Shown piece after piece: positions 37,232-46,408 of a DNA stretch of 64,000 nt. This DNA is from Hyphococcus sp. (GTDB lineage Bacteria > Pseudomonadota > Alphaproteobacteria > Caulobacterales > Parvularculaceae). The notes beneath the pieces are model-generated. The model was not told the DNA's origin. It searched no databases and saw nothing but the letters and a program-made list of their open reading frames with translations. The translations under genes were made by a program, and so were the position numbers. Position 1 is the stretch's first letter; each line of letters begins with the position of its first letter. The stretch is taken from assembly GCA_028284345.1 (NCBI GenBank), contig JANQRY010000003.1, forward strand, positions 186,001-250,000, given 5' to 3'.

Positions 37232-37888
37232 ATGGCGTTTGCATTACAAAAATCCGCTGAAAAAAAATCATCGAAGCGCAGCCCGCTTGCCGGCTGGCTC
37301 GGTAAAAGATCAAAGTCGGACGACGACGCATTGCCGGAAATCGACATCGACGCCGGCGTCAATCGCGCGTTGAAAAAGACCGAGATTCCGGAAAAGAAAA
37401 GCGAAGACAAGGATCCGCAGAACGACGTGCGCGACGCGCTCGGCGCCATTGAAGCCGCGCTCTACGCCATCGACCGGATTCGCGATACGCTTGAGCAGGC
37501 ATGCGAGGTTGTGGTGTCTGCGAAAGATATCGACGATCCCGGCGGACGCGCCCTCCTCGCCGAACGCTATGACGAGCTGCGCCTCGGCGTCGACGGCATT
37601 CTCAACAGTGTCGATCCGCGGGCGGCCATGCTGATCGGGTCAGGGCAGCGCCATTTTGACGTCGCGCTCGGCGGCAAGGCCCGCTATTCGATCTCGCCCG
37701 CAAAGCTCGACACGTCGAACGAAGGACTGAACCTGACGCCCCCGGGCGAAGCGTTTGCCAATGACGATGAGATCGAACGCATCCTCGGCGAACTCGACAC
37801 GGCGCTCCTGCGCGCGGACCGCTCGGCCGCCGGCTATTGCCGCGACGCCCAGTATCTGATCGCGCGCATGAACGGCGCGTTTGAATAG
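37232..37888 (+). CDS. Hypothetical protein
   Basis: 218 aa with a good RBS (AAAGGAACAGG). The N-terminus is lysine-rich and disordered-looking (KSAEKKSSKRSPLAGWLGKR). Residues about 70-130 form a helical pair (DVRDALGAIEAALYAIDRIR, LLAERYDELRLGVDGILNSV) that resembles the way flagellin-type coiled-coil domains read, but other flagellin hallmarks are missing. No signal peptide. Function unknown. Confidence 0.6.
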   Translation: MAFALQKSAEKKSSKRSPLAGWLGKRSKSDDDALPEIDIDAGVNRALKKTEIPEKKSEDKDPQNDVRDALGAIEAALYAIDRIRDTLEQACEVVVSAKDIDDPGGRALLAERYDELRLGVDGILNSVDPRAAMLIGSGQRHFDVALGGKARYSISPAKLDTSNEGLNLTPPGEAFANDDEIERILGELDTALLRADRSAAGYCRDAQYLIARMNGAFE

Positions 37889-37897
37889 GCCGATAGG

Positions 37898-38254
37898 CTA
37901 AATGTCGTGAATGCAGGTTTCGCCGTTTGACGGACGCGAAACCCGGACCGCCTTCAGCCCCGGAAAATCCGGTCTGAGGCGCGCCGCCGCCCAGCGGCAG
38001 ATATTTTCCAGCGTCGGGCGCTCCAGGCCCTCGACTTCGTTGAGTAGCCGATGGTCGAGGTCTGCGCGCAGTTTCTGCAGCGCCTCGTCAACATCGCCGA
38101 AATCGACAACCCAGCCCGCCTCGGGGTCCGGCTCGCCGGCGATCTCAACCTCCATCACAAAGGAATGACCGTGCAGGCGCGCATAAGGACGCGCCTCCGG
38201 GTCATGCTCCAGAAAGTGTGCGGCGTCGAATGTTATCGACTTGACGATCCGCAT
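37898..38254 (-). CDS. queD: 6-carboxytetrahydropterin synthase
   Basis: 118 aa, T-fold enzyme converting dihydroneopterin triphosphate to 6-carboxytetrahydropterin in preQ0/queuosine synthesis. Zinc ligands are visible: H in DAAHFLEHD and H-x-H in ARLHGHSF. The catalytic C is missing from its most common place near the first histidine (the text is ITFDAAHFLEHDPEARPYA), which I note as a variation. C-terminal VSRPSNGETCIHDI fits the family (E and H of the active site). Third gene of the queC-queE-queD run. Confidence 0.88.
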   Translation of the reverse strand: MRIVKSITFDAAHFLEHDPEARPYARLHGHSFVMEVEIAGEPDPEAGWVVDFGDVDEALQKLRADLDHRLLNEVEGLERPTLENICRWAAARLRPDFPGLKAVRVSRPSNGETCIHDI

Positions 38255-38291
38255 GGGTCAGCCTTCCTTCGGCCGCCGACGCGAACGCCTG

Positions 38292-38927
38292 TCAGGGGAT
38301 GCCCAGCATTTTGTGGGACTGCACCGACAGGCGCCATTGCGGGCGGCGCTTGCAAAACGCGATCGCCGCCGCGGTGTGCTCGGCGAGCGAAGGGCCGTCC
38401 ATAGGCTGCAAGAAGAAAAAGTCAAATGGGAGGTCCTCGAACCGGTCCGGCGGGGCTTTTTCCTGCGGGTAGACAAGTTTCAGCTCGTCCCCATGGGTCT
38501 GGGCGAGGGGCGCATCGGCCTTCGGCGAAACGCAGATCCAGTCGACGCCGGCCGGCGCGGCGATGGTGCCGTTGGTTTCGATCGCCACTTCAAAGCCCCG
38601 CCGGTGAAGAGCGTCAATGAGCGCCGCGTCAAGCTGAAGTAGCGGCTCTCCGCCGGTGCACACCACGTAAGGAACGCCGGACCCGTCGCGCGGCCAGGCG
38701 CGCGCGACCGCGTCCGCCAACGCCTCAGGCGTGTCGAATCTGCCGCCGCCCGGCCCGTCGACACCGACGAATTCGGTGTCGCAGAACGTGCAGACGGCGC
38801 CGGCCCGGTCGCGCTCAAGACCGGACCACAGATTACAGCCGGCAAAGCGCAGGAACACGGCGGACCGGCCGGCCTGCGCCCCCTCGCCCTGAAGCGTGTA
38901 GAATAATTCCTTTACGGAGTAGGTCAT
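38292..38927 (-). CDS. queE: 7-carboxy-7-deazaguanine synthase (radical SAM)
   Basis: 211 aa. Radical SAM enzyme converting carboxytetrahydropterin to 7-carboxy-7-deazaguanine. The cluster cysteines are spaced as C-x14-C-x2-C (CNLWSGLERDRAGAVC then TFC), the long-spaced motif of this QueE subtype, followed by FDTPEALADAV and VVCTGGEPLLQLD. It lies 18 bp from queC and 37 bp from queD. Confidence 0.93.
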   Translation of the reverse strand: MTYSVKELFYTLQGEGAQAGRSAVFLRFAGCNLWSGLERDRAGAVCTFCDTEFVGVDGPGGGRFDTPEALADAVARAWPRDGSGVPYVVCTGGEPLLQLDAALIDALHRRGFEVAIETNGTIAAPAGVDWICVSPKADAPLAQTHGDELKLVYPQEKAPPDRFEDLPFDFFFLQPMDGPSLAEHTAAAIAFCKRRPQWRLSVQSHKMLGIP

Positions 38928-38945
38928 TCCTCGCCGCGGTTTTGT

Positions 38946-39653
38946 TCAGGCCGACTTATATTCGGCCCATCCCTTCGCGCGCAATGCGCAAGCCGGGCAG
39001 TCGCCGCATCCATAGCCCCAGTCATGGCGCGTCGTCCGCACGCCGCGATAACAGGAATGGCTGTGTTCGTTGATCAACGCCACGGCCTGCTCGCCGCCAA
39101 TCTCTTCAGCAAGACGCCAACTCGCCGCCTTTGTCTCGTTCATTAACGGCGTTTCAAGGCGCATGTCGCATTCCATGCCAAGACGAATGGCGTCCATCTG
39201 CGCGCTCAGCGCCGTTTCGCGGCAATCGGGATAGCCGGAGAAATCCGTTTCGCACATGCCGCCAATGAGCACGCCAACGCCCCTGCGATAAGCAAGTCCC
39301 GCCGCAAGGGTCAGGAAAACAAGGTTGCGCCCCGGCACGAAGGTTGTCGGGAGATTGTCGTCGCCGACGGTGATTTGCTGTTCCGCGGTCATCGCCGTAT
39401 CGCCGATATCTTTAAGGCCGTGGGCGGAAATCATGTGATCGGAGCCCAGTTTCGCCGCCCAGGCCGGAAAGGCGGCGCAGATTTCGCGTTTGACCGCCTG
39501 TCGCGCGCCGAGCTCGACCACATGACGTTGGCCATAGTCGAAGCCGACGGTCTCAACCGTTTCAAAACGGTCGAGCGCCCAGACAAGGGCGATGGATGAA
39601 TCCTGACCGCCCGAAAAAAGGACGAGCGCCTGTTTATGATCAAGCTTGCGCAT
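38946..39653 (-). CDS. queC: 7-cyano-7-deazaguanine synthase
   Basis: 235 aa from ATG 39653 ([20 protein letters not shown]); the open frame upstream overlaps cutA and is not protein-like. PP-loop motif SGGQDSS binds ATP. The C-terminal zinc motif reads C-x8... as CYRG...[10 protein letters not shown]. It converts 7-carboxy-7-deazaguanine and ammonia to preQ0. First gene of the queC-E-D operon, divergent from cutA. Confidence 0.95.
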   Translation of the reverse strand: MRKLDHKQALVLFSGGQDSSIALVWALDRFETVETVGFDYGQRHVVELGARQAVKREICAAFPAWAAKLGSDHMISAHGLKDIGDTAMTAEQQITVGDDNLPTTFVPGRNLVFLTLAAGLAYRRGVGVLIGGMCETDFSGYPDCRETALSAQMDAIRLGMECDMRLETPLMNETKAASWRLAEEIGGEQAVALINEHSHSCYRGVRTTRHDWGYGCGDCPACALRAKGWAEYKSA

Positions 39654-39726
39654 AGGCCCTTCCGCACGCAGAATTGCGTCGCGGCGTTTCGCCTTTTTCA
39701 TAGGGCGCGCCGATGGAGCCTGCAAC

Positions 39727-40074
39727 ATGGCGGCCGACAACATGACAAATGTGACGTTCCTCTATGCAACGGCGCCGGATCGGGAAACGGCGCAGGCGAT
39801 CGCTGGCGCGCTGGTGGCTGAAAAGCTTGCGGCCTGCGTCAATATTCTGTCGCCCATGACATCCGTTTACCGATGGGAAGGCGCCATTGAGCGCGCCGAT
39901 GAAACGCCCTTCATCGTCAAGACCGCCGGCCCCGCTGCAACGGCGGCGCGCGACCGGATCCTCGCCCTGCATCCTTATGATTGCCCCTGCGTCGTCGCGC
40001 TTCCCATTGACGCAGATGCGTCCTCCACGGCCTTCCTGGACTGGGTCCGAAACGCCGTCGGCGGCGCAATATAG
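39727..40074 (+). CDS. cutA: CutA-family divalent cation tolerance protein
   Basis: 115 aa from ATG 39727; ATG 39742 is also possible. Signature segments are [33 protein letters not shown] and [13 protein letters not shown], which define the ferredoxin-like trimeric CutA fold. Its link to copper tolerance is historic and the exact role is unclear. It is divergent from queC with a 73-bp gap. Confidence 0.92.
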   Translation: MAADNMTNVTFLYATAPDRETAQAIAGALVAEKLAACVNILSPMTSVYRWEGAIERADETPFIVKTAGPAATAARDRILALHPYDCPCVVALPIDADASSTAFLDWVRNAVGGAI

Positions 40075-40282
40075 CAAATTTTCGAACACAATTATCAGTT
40101 GTATTTTTTATTTATTGCAACCTGTTGTTAAGGGGGCGGGGGTACAAGGACGATATTGCGGCGCCTCTGAAACGCCCTCCATGCTCCGGGTCCTGCTCCC
40201 CTCACCATGCCAGCCCGGTCCAGCGACGCCGCAATGACCCTTGGCTAGCGCGCCACCAAGTAACAGTAAGCGCTAGATAGTC

Positions 40283-40329
40283 GAACGCCGCGGGCCGCAA
40301 CACCCACGTTCCCACGGTCCGCGGCGTTC
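40283..40329. repeat. Perfect inverted repeat before the convergent hydrolase
   Basis: GAACGCCGCGG (40283-40293) and CCGCGGCGTTC (40319-40329) pair perfectly over 11 bp around a 25-nt loop, ending 2 bp before the hydrolase stop codon. It may act as a terminator for the hydrolase transcript although no T-run is clear. Confidence 0.5.
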
Positions 40330-40330
40330 T

Positions 40331-41272
40331 CTATTCCGCATCCGCGCCGTCGGCGATGCGGGTTCCGATCCAGGCGGCGACGTCGCGCCAGACGCGTTCG
40401 CGCTGCAGATCACGGAATAGAAGATGCCAGCCTTGCGGATAGCGCCTGATATCAACGTCGCCGCACAGAGTCTCCGCCGCATGCTCCATCGCCGGCAAGG
40501 GAATGATCTCATCCCTGCGGCCGATCAGCATCAGCGCGTCGCCGCAGACGCCGCCCGTGTTTTCAAAGGCCTCGCCCATCAGCCGGACGACGCCAAGCAC
40601 GGCGTCGAGACGCGTTTCCTTGATGACTTTCGGATCGGCGCCCATGGCGCGCAGGATGTCGATATTATCCGAGGCCTGACGGCCGGCCCGCTCGCCGGTC
40701 AGCGTCTTTCCCGGCGCGACCGTGGCGGCGACATTGGCCGACAGCCGATGCGTCAGCGGCAACGCCGATCCGCCCCAGACGCCGGGCGCGGCGAGAATCA
40801 ACCCGTCAGCGCCGAGTGGCGCGTCGGCCTCCGCCGCCATGACGACGGCAGCGCCCATGGAATGGCCCAGAACATAAAGCGGAAGGCCCGGATGGGAGGC
40901 GCGGATCGCGGCGACGGCGGCGCGGAGATCCGCTTTCATCGTTTCCGCCCCGGCCCAGCGCCGGACGCCCGGCGCGTCGCCGAATCCCCGCTGGTCCATC
41001 GCGTAGGTCGTGATACCCGCATGCTGCGCCCACCACGCCCCCGGCAGGGCAAAGGCGTTCGAATAATCGTTCATGCCATGAAGCGCGAGAATGACGGCCT
41101 TCGGCGTTTCCGCCGGCCACGCCGCGACCGGCAACACAGCGCCGTCAACGCTTTGCAGCGCATTAGCCGCAAGCACCGGCGGCGCAATTGGCGCCGGCGC
41201 ATCGGGAAAGGAGACGCAAGCGGACGCAAAAACGCCCAGCGCAATACCGGTTATGGCGCGTCGCCGTCGCAT
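40331..41272 (-). CDS. Alpha/beta hydrolase (lysophospholipase-like), probable lipoprotein
   Basis: 313 aa. Signal sequence with a lipobox (GVFASAC, cysteine near residue 19) suggests a lipid-anchored protein. Serine hydrolase elements: oxyanion motif ALHGMNDYSNAF, nucleophile elbow GHSMGAAV, acid region GRRDEIIP and terminal H in YPQGWHLLF. This matches the monoacylglycerol lipase/lysophospholipase group (Hydrolase_4). The start overlaps the end of a MarR remnant by 22 bp. Confidence 0.9.
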   Translation of the reverse strand: MRRRRAITGIALGVFASACVSFPDAPAPIAPPVLAANALQSVDGAVLPVAAWPAETPKAVILALHGMNDYSNAFALPGAWWAQHAGITTYAMDQRGFGDAPGVRRWAGAETMKADLRAAVAAIRASHPGLPLYVLGHSMGAAVVMAAEADAPLGADGLILAAPGVWGGSALPLTHRLSANVAATVAPGKTLTGERAGRQASDNIDILRAMGADPKVIKETRLDAVLGVVRLMGEAFENTGGVCGDALMLIGRRDEIIPLPAMEHAAETLCGDVDIRRYPQGWHLLFRDLQRERVWRDVAAWIGTRIADGADAE

Positions 41273-41421
41273 CCCGACGCGCCGGTTACGCGCGCAAGCC
41301 TGGCAAGAATTCGATCAAGACGGTCGCGCTCCTCTCCGGTCAGGGCGCTTATGATCTCATCTTCATGGTCAAGCGCAAGAGCGGAAATGCGAGCGAACAG
41401 GGCGCGCCCGCAGGCGGCGCG
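41251..41421 (-). pseudogene. Remnant of a MarR-family regulator
   Basis: Directly after the stop codon of the gene at 41422-41838, the same frame stays open for about 56 codons and reads like the end of a MarR protein: GRALFARISALALDHEDEI then ISALTGEERDRLDRILARLA, i.e. the last winged-helix strand and dimerisation helix. No start codon and no DNA-binding part are present. Its stop overlaps the hydrolase start (41272) by 22 bp, as in an ancestral MarR-hydrolase operon. It looks like a regulator that lost its 5' end. Confidence 0.6.
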
Positions 41422-41838
41422 CTATTTCTTTTGAATGACCCGATTGGCGTGGACGATCAGCGCCTTTTCGACGGCGTCAGCGGAGATTTCCGGCAGGAAG
41501 CGCTCCTGGATGACGGCGACAACCTCCGAGACCCGCCAGTCGAGCATGACGGTTCCCTTGTCCATGACCTTGTTGAGCGTTTCGTTGTATTTGAAGCGGC
41601 CGGCGAATGTCGGATGGCGCGCCAGCACCCGGAGCGCGTTGGCGCTGTCGAGATAGGGCTCGGCGCCTTTGAAGCGCAGATTTTTCTTCGCCCAGGCCCG
41701 GTCTTTTTCCCGCTGGCTCGGCTCGCCGGACGCCGTTTTCGGGCTGTCGCCGGCGTCCGCGGGCGGACGGTTGTCGCGGCGACGCTGCAATTCAGCGGCG
41801 GTCTGTTCCACGGCGTCGACTTGTTTTTCCGAAAGCAT
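41422..41838 (-). CDS. Hypothetical protein with VapE-N-like region
   Basis: 138 aa from ATG 41838 with an AGGGGCG RBS-like sequence; a longer frame (to 41919) is possible. The second half (VLARHPTFAGRFKYNETLNK, MLDWRVSEVVAVIQERF) resembles the N-terminal helical segment that precedes the P-loop domain in virulence-associated E / VapE-type phage primases, but no P-loop domain follows: the frame stops and a MarR remnant begins. It may be a solitary fragment of a mobile-element gene. Function unknown. Confidence 0.5.
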   Translation of the reverse strand: MLSEKQVDAVEQTAAELQRRRDNRPPADAGDSPKTASGEPSQREKDRAWAKKNLRFKGAEPYLDSANALRVLARHPTFAGRFKYNETLNKVMDKGTVMLDWRVSEVVAVIQERFLPEISADAVEKALIVHANRVIQKK

Positions 41839-41952
41839 GATGCGGCGCGCCCCTGACCCATACGGTTTCGGCAATGTGCCGCGCCACGGCAAAAAATTTG
41901 CGAACGCCATGACAAGCATTTAAGTCAATTTGACATCAAGCATGGGATCCAG

Positions 41953-42597
41953 ATGAAACTGTTCGGATATTGGCGCTCGAGCGCGACCTACCGTGTTCGC
42001 ATTGCGCTCGCGCTGAAGGGCCTCGACTACGACTATCAGCCCGTCAACCTCCTGAAGGGCGAACAGAGCGACGCGGCATATCTTAAAAAAAACCCGGCGG
42101 CGCTCGTCCCCGCCCTCGAAACCGACGACGGCGCCGTCATCACACAGTCGCTGGCGATCATGGGCTATCTGGAGGACGCGTTTCCGCACCCCTCCATCCT
42201 GCCCGAGGAGTTGGGCGCGCGCGGCCACGCCCGCGCCGTCGCGGCGACGCTCGCCTGCGAAGCTCAGCCCTTCATGAACCTTCGCATCCAGAAATATCTC
42301 AAAGACACGCTCAAGCTCGACGCCGACGCCATGTCGGCGTGGCTCAATCGATGGCCCGGCGGCGCCATGGCGGCGGCGGAAAAGATGGTCGCCGCCCATG
42401 GCGGCGCTTTCTGCGTCGGCGACGCGCCGACCATCGCCGATTGCTGTCTCGTTCCGCAGGTGTACGGCGCTAAAAGATTTGGCGTCGACATGTCGGCCAT
42501 GCCGCGCCTTACGGAAATCTACGAGCGATGCGTGAAACTGCCCGCCTTCGAAAAAGCGCATCCGGACAATCAGCCCGACGCGGTGAAAGGAAACTGA
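41953..42597 (+). CDS. maiA: Maleylacetoacetate isomerase (zeta-class GST)
   Basis: 214 aa. N-terminal thioredoxin fold with the zeta-class signature SSATYRVRIALALKGLDY (SSCSxRVRIAL type), followed by NPAALVPALE and ITQSLAIMGYLE. It isomerises maleylacetoacetate to fumarylacetoacetate in tyrosine catabolism with glutathione. The C-terminal domain includes GDAPTIADCCLVPQVYGAKRF. Its stop overlaps the next start (TGATG). No other tyrosine catabolic gene is nearby. Confidence 0.92.
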   Translation: MKLFGYWRSSATYRVRIALALKGLDYDYQPVNLLKGEQSDAAYLKKNPAALVPALETDDGAVITQSLAIMGYLEDAFPHPSILPEELGARGHARAVAATLACEAQPFMNLRIQKYLKDTLKLDADAMSAWLNRWPGGAMAAAEKMVAAHGGAFCVGDAPTIADCCLVPQVYGAKRFGVDMSAMPRLTEIYERCVKLPAFEKAHPDNQPDAVKGN

Positions 42598-43142
42598 TGA
42601 AGCCCATTATTTTCGCCATCGGCGACAAGAAACCCGTTATCCACGAGACGGCCTTTATTGCGCCCGGCGCCGTTGTCTGCGGCGATGTTGAGATCGGCGA
42701 GAACGCCTCGGTCTGGTATGGCTGCGTGTTGCGCGGGGATGAAAACCGGATCGTCGTCGGCGCCGGGTCGAATGTTCAGGACGGAACGGTCGTCCATGCC
42801 GACAATCCGGAGATTGGCGGCCTGCCCACATTGATCGGCGAGAACGCCCTCATCGGTCACAAGGCCATGCTGCACGGCGCGCGGATTGACGACGGCGGCT
42901 TCGTCGGCATGGGCGCGACGATGCTCGACGGCTCTGTCGTCGAGACGGGCGCCATGCTCGCCGCCGGGGCGTTCCTGAGCCCGCGCAAGACCGTTCCCGC
43001 CGGCGAAATGTGGGCCGGCATGCCGGCGCGGAAATTTCGCGACCTAAAAGACGGCGAAGACAAAATGGCGCTCCTTGGCGCGGCCCATTATGTGGCCGAA
43101 GCGCGCCAGCATCGCGACGCGCTGCAAGCGGCGTTCGATTAG
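42597..43142 (+). CDS. Gamma-carbonic-anhydrase family protein
   Basis: 181 aa, start overlapping maiA's stop. Left-handed beta-helix hexapeptide repeats (IAPGAVVCGDVEIGENASVW and following) with the zinc histidines in VVHAD and GHKAMLHGARI. It resembles the YrdA/PaaY group and the complex I-associated gamma-CA of plants. It may act as carbonic anhydrase or bind CoA esters; activity not determined. Confidence 0.92.
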   Translation: MKPIIFAIGDKKPVIHETAFIAPGAVVCGDVEIGENASVWYGCVLRGDENRIVVGAGSNVQDGTVVHADNPEIGGLPTLIGENALIGHKAMLHGARIDDGGFVGMGATMLDGSVVETGAMLAAGAFLSPRKTVPAGEMWAGMPARKFRDLKDGEDKMALLGAAHYVAEARQHRDALQAAFD

Positions 43143-43212
43143 ACCCGTTGCGCGCCGCCGCGCCTTGCGTTTATCGTCCGCAGGTCGCCTTGTCGCCAGG
43201 AGAGCAGCCGCT

Positions 43213-44103
43213 TTGACGCCGCGCGATATCGCTAATTTTGCGATCCTGTTCGCAACATTGCTCGGGCTGGTTTTCGCCGCCGTCGTGCTGACGAAAACGC
43301 CGCGCGCCGACCGGGACTGGAAGCCGGCCTTTTCGCAGGTCGCAACGTTTGAGGAGACGTCGCCGGGGCGCTATCGCCTGCCCCGGTTGCGCGCCTTTTC
43401 CTTCGCCGCAGACGGCGCACAAACGCCGGACTGGCGCGCCATCGACGTCAACGCCGCGGACATCAGCGAAATGTGGTTCTTCATCGAACCCTTTCCGGAA
43501 AACCCGCTCTTCGCACACAGCTTTTTATCGTTCGTTTTCGAGGACGAAAGCGGGCGGCGCGACACGATTTCCGTCTCCATCGAAGCGCGCATGGAAAAAG
43601 GTGAAAGTTATTCGGCGCTCAAGGGGGCGCTGCGCCATTACGAGTTGATGTATGTCTGGTCGACGGAGCGCGATATACTGACCCGCATCGCGGTGGGCCT
43701 CGACCATCAACTTTACGCATACAAACTTGATCTTGATCCTGATCAAATGCGCCGGCTGTTCGACTATTTCGTCCGCCGTACGAATGACCTCGCGGCGCGT
43801 CCGCGCTTTTACAATACGCTGCATTCCAACTGCACCAACGAACTGGCGAAAGCCGTCAACGAAGCCTTTCCCAACGCATTGCCCTGGCGCCGGTCATGGG
43901 TGTTCACGGGCCGGTCCGCCGACTGGCTTTATGAACTGGGGTTTATCGAGGCGGCGGACAATGAAACCTTCCATATGCTGACGAACCGGTCCGATATTCG
44001 CTCGCTTGTGCATGCGCACGCCGCGAAAGCGGCGTTCGCCGACGCCTGGCGCGCCTCGTTCGGCGGCGCAACAAAGGCCGGAAGCGCCATAAAAACACCG
44101 TAA
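43213..44103 (+). CDS. DUF4105 domain membrane protein
   Basis: 296 aa from TTG 43213; chosen because AGGAGA lies 8 bp upstream and the longer frame overlaps the preceding gene with poor text. An N-terminal helix (IANFAILFATLLGLVFAAVVL) anchors the protein. The DUF4105 core follows: HSFLSFVFEDESGRRDTISV, SIEARMEKGESYSALKG and FYNTLHSNCTNELAKAVN. The family is predicted to be a periplasmic or membrane cysteine/serine-type domain; the conserved NCT motif is intact. Function unknown. Confidence 0.85.
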   Translation: MTPRDIANFAILFATLLGLVFAAVVLTKTPRADRDWKPAFSQVATFEETSPGRYRLPRLRAFSFAADGAQTPDWRAIDVNAADISEMWFFIEPFPENPLFAHSFLSFVFEDESGRRDTISVSIEARMEKGESYSALKGALRHYELMYVWSTERDILTRIAVGLDHQLYAYKLDLDPDQMRRLFDYFVRRTNDLAARPRFYNTLHSNCTNELAKAVNEAFPNALPWRRSWVFTGRSADWLYELGFIEAADNETFHMLTNRSDIRSLVHAHAAKAAFADAWRASFGGATKAGSAIKTP

Positions 44104-44176
44104 CGTGCGCGTTTCCCCGCTGGACGCGGCGGCGCGTTGGGCGCATTATATCAGGCATAACGAAGGAGGGTGCGTT

Positions 44177-45022
44177 ATGGCGACAGCCGTTGAGACGCAT
44201 CACGCCGCCTCCGTTAATGCGCAAAATAACGACGCGCAATCAGGCGGCGAGATCGTCGTTCCAGAAGCCCACGATTATGAAATTCGTTCCCTGACCATTG
44301 GCGACCTGAAGGACGCCATGCGTCTTGGCTACGAGGATTTCCGCGCCAGGCCCAGTCACATGCTGATCCTCGGGCTCGTCTATCCGATCGGCGCGGCGAT
44401 CGTCGCCGGCCTCGCGCTGGGGCAGGACCTCTTGCCGATGGTCTTTCCGGTTATCGCCGGCATGGTCCTCCTCGGACCGTTCGCCGCCATCGTCCTTTAT
44501 GAAATCAGCCGCCGGCGCGAACAGGGGCGCGACTTCGCATGGACAGAGATCGGCGCGGTTTTTGAGCGCGCCTCCACAAGCGGCGTCGCCGTGTTGATCG
44601 TCGGCTTGTTCGCCGTGTTCGGCGTCTGGCTGCTGTTCGCGCAAATGCTGTTTCAGTGGAGTTTCGGGTCGGCGTCGACGCCGCCGCCGGCGGAGTTCCT
44701 GACCAATGTTCTGACGACGCCCGAAGGATGGACCATGATCCTCATCGGCAACGGGATCGGGTTCCTTTTCGCCGCCGCGGTTCTGGCGACGAATGTGGTG
44801 TCGTTTCCGATGCTGCTCGACCGCCGCGTCGGCGCGCCAGCAGCGATTGTCACCTCGCTGCGCGTGACCGCGAAGAACCCGGTCGTCATCGCGCTGTGGG
44901 GCCTCTTCATCGCCCTGTCGATCGCCGCCGGCACGGTTTTCTTCCTCGTCGCGCTCGGCGTTATCGTGCCGGTGCTCGGTCACGCCACCTGGCACATTTA
45001 CCGAAAAGCCGTCGGGCACTGA
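44177..45022 (+). CDS. DUF2189 family integral membrane protein
   Basis: 281 aa; strong RBS (GAAGGAGGG) before ATG 44177. After a soluble N-terminus come RSLTIGDLKDAMRLGYEDFR and several membrane helices (LILGLVYPIGAAIVAGLAL, VIAGMVLLGPFAAIVLYEIS, GVAVLIVGLFAVFGVWLLFA, and two more), with R-rich loops (YEISRRREQGRDF) as in DUF2189, a six-helix family with cytochrome-assembly neighbours in some genomes. No catalytic motif seen. Confidence 0.87.
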   Translation: MATAVETHHAASVNAQNNDAQSGGEIVVPEAHDYEIRSLTIGDLKDAMRLGYEDFRARPSHMLILGLVYPIGAAIVAGLALGQDLLPMVFPVIAGMVLLGPFAAIVLYEISRRREQGRDFAWTEIGAVFERASTSGVAVLIVGLFAVFGVWLLFAQMLFQWSFGSASTPPPAEFLTNVLTTPEGWTMILIGNGIGFLFAAAVLATNVVSFPMLLDRRVGAPAAIVTSLRVTAKNPVVIALWGLFIALSIAAGTVFFLVALGVIVPVLGHATWHIYRKAVGH

Positions 45023-45061
45023 CCACAGGCCGCGCCGACCGTGCGATATGGCGAAAGGAAA

Positions 45062-45096
45062 GCCGCCGCCCGAGGGAAGGAAAATCGGGCGGCGGC
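45062..45096. terminator. Strong hairpin after DUF2189
   Basis: GCCGCCGCCCGA (45062-45073) and TCGGGCGGCGGC (45085-45096) pair perfectly around an 11-nt loop. The 350-bp gap 45023-45373 holds only this and no supportable gene. T-runs are weak on both strands. Confidence 0.5.
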
Positions 45097-45373
45097 CTCG
45101 CCGCATTTCCGGGGGGAGAACGGAAGATGCGCCAGAGAGAGACAACCCTTCTACGATGCGCGCGGGGCGCTGGATGACCGGCGCCGCCAAATAAATCCGG
45201 CCCGCCCCGCGCCAGCGCCGTAAGACGGCGAAACCATTGCGATTTCCCCACTATTTTTGCTACGGGTCCGACCGGCCGATGGCGGTTCTCCGGCGATAAA
45301 ACGGACTGCAATTTCGTGTTGCGCGCCGGGCCCGGCGCCCTAGCCTGCGCGCCGATCAGTAAAAGGACCGCTC

Positions 45374-46336
45374 ATGCCCACGATCGCCGAGATCAAATCG
45401 CGTCTTCGCCTGCCGGTCATCGGCTCGCCGATGTTTATCGTTTCCAATCCGAAACTGGTCATCGCCCAGTGCAAGGCCGGCATTGTCGGGTCGTTTCCGG
45501 CGCTCAACGCCCGGCCCGCCGAAGCGCTCGACGACTGGCTGGTCGAGATCAAGGAGGCGCTGGCCCGCCACGATGACGAAAACCCTGAGCGGCTGTCGGC
45601 GCCCTACGCGGTCAACCAGATCGTGCACCGCTCAAACGATCGGCTGATGCATGACCTGGAGGCGTGCGTGAAGCACGAGGTTCCGATCGTCATCTGTTCC
45701 CTCGGCGCGCGCGAGGACGTTTACGAAGCGATTCATTCCTATGGCGGCGTCGTGCTCCATGACGTCATCAACGATTTCTTCGCCAGGAAGGCAATCTCGA
45801 AAGGCGCCGACGGGCTGATCCCCGTTGCGGCCGGCGCCGGCGGCCATGCGGGCGTCACCTCGCCTTTCGCGCTGGTCCAGGAAATCCGCGACTGGTTTGA
45901 CGGGCCGATCGCGCTTTCCGGCTCCATCGCCACGGGCCGCGCCGTGCTCGCCGCCGAGGCCATGGGCGCCGATTTCGGCTATATCGGGTCGGCGTTCATT
46001 TCGGTCGAGGAAGCCAATGCGACCGAAGCCTACAAACAGGCGATTGTCGACTATAAGGCCGACGATATTATGTACACGAACCTTTTTACCGGCGTGCACG
46101 GCAATTACCTCATACCGTCAATCGAGGCGGCGGGGCTCGATCCGAAAGACCTGCCCGAGAGCGATCCGTCGAAAATGGATTTCGGATCCGGCGGCAATAC
46201 GGACAAGAAAGCCTGGAAGGACATCTGGGGCTGCGGTCAGGGCATCGGCGCGATTACGAAGCGCATGACAACGGCGGAATATGTCGATCAGCTCGAAGCG
46301 GAATATAACGCAGCGAAGGCCGAATTGTGCAGGTGA
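45374..46336 (+). CDS. Nitronate monooxygenase-family flavoprotein
   Basis: 320 aa, TIM-barrel FMN enzyme of the 2-nitropropane dioxygenase family. Seen: PVIGSPMFIVSNPKLVIAQC at the N-terminus, GADGLIPVAAGAGGHAGVTS and SGSIATGRAVLAAEAMGADF (FMN phosphate loop), typical of the NPD group. It oxidises nitroalkanes or a related substrate; the real substrate is unknown. Convergent with nuoI. Confidence 0.88.
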   Translation: MPTIAEIKSRLRLPVIGSPMFIVSNPKLVIAQCKAGIVGSFPALNARPAEALDDWLVEIKEALARHDDENPERLSAPYAVNQIVHRSNDRLMHDLEACVKHEVPIVICSLGAREDVYEAIHSYGGVVLHDVINDFFARKAISKGADGLIPVAAGAGGHAGVTSPFALVQEIRDWFDGPIALSGSIATGRAVLAAEAMGADFGYIGSAFISVEEANATEAYKQAIVDYKADDIMYTNLFTGVHGNYLIPSIEAAGLDPKDLPESDPSKMDFGSGGNTDKKAWKDIWGCGQGIGAITKRMTTAEYVDQLEAEYNAAKAELCR

Positions 46337-46408
46337 CCTGGAAAAGCGTCGTTGCCGCCTGACCCGTTCTTTCCGGCGAAAGGACGCTAAATCGCAGCCC
46401 TTGCCGTT

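Noticed and set aside
45062-45096. Riboswitch before the nitronate-monooxygenase gene
   Set aside because: Only a simple hairpin is visible, placed closer to the preceding stop than to the next start; no riboswitch core recognised.
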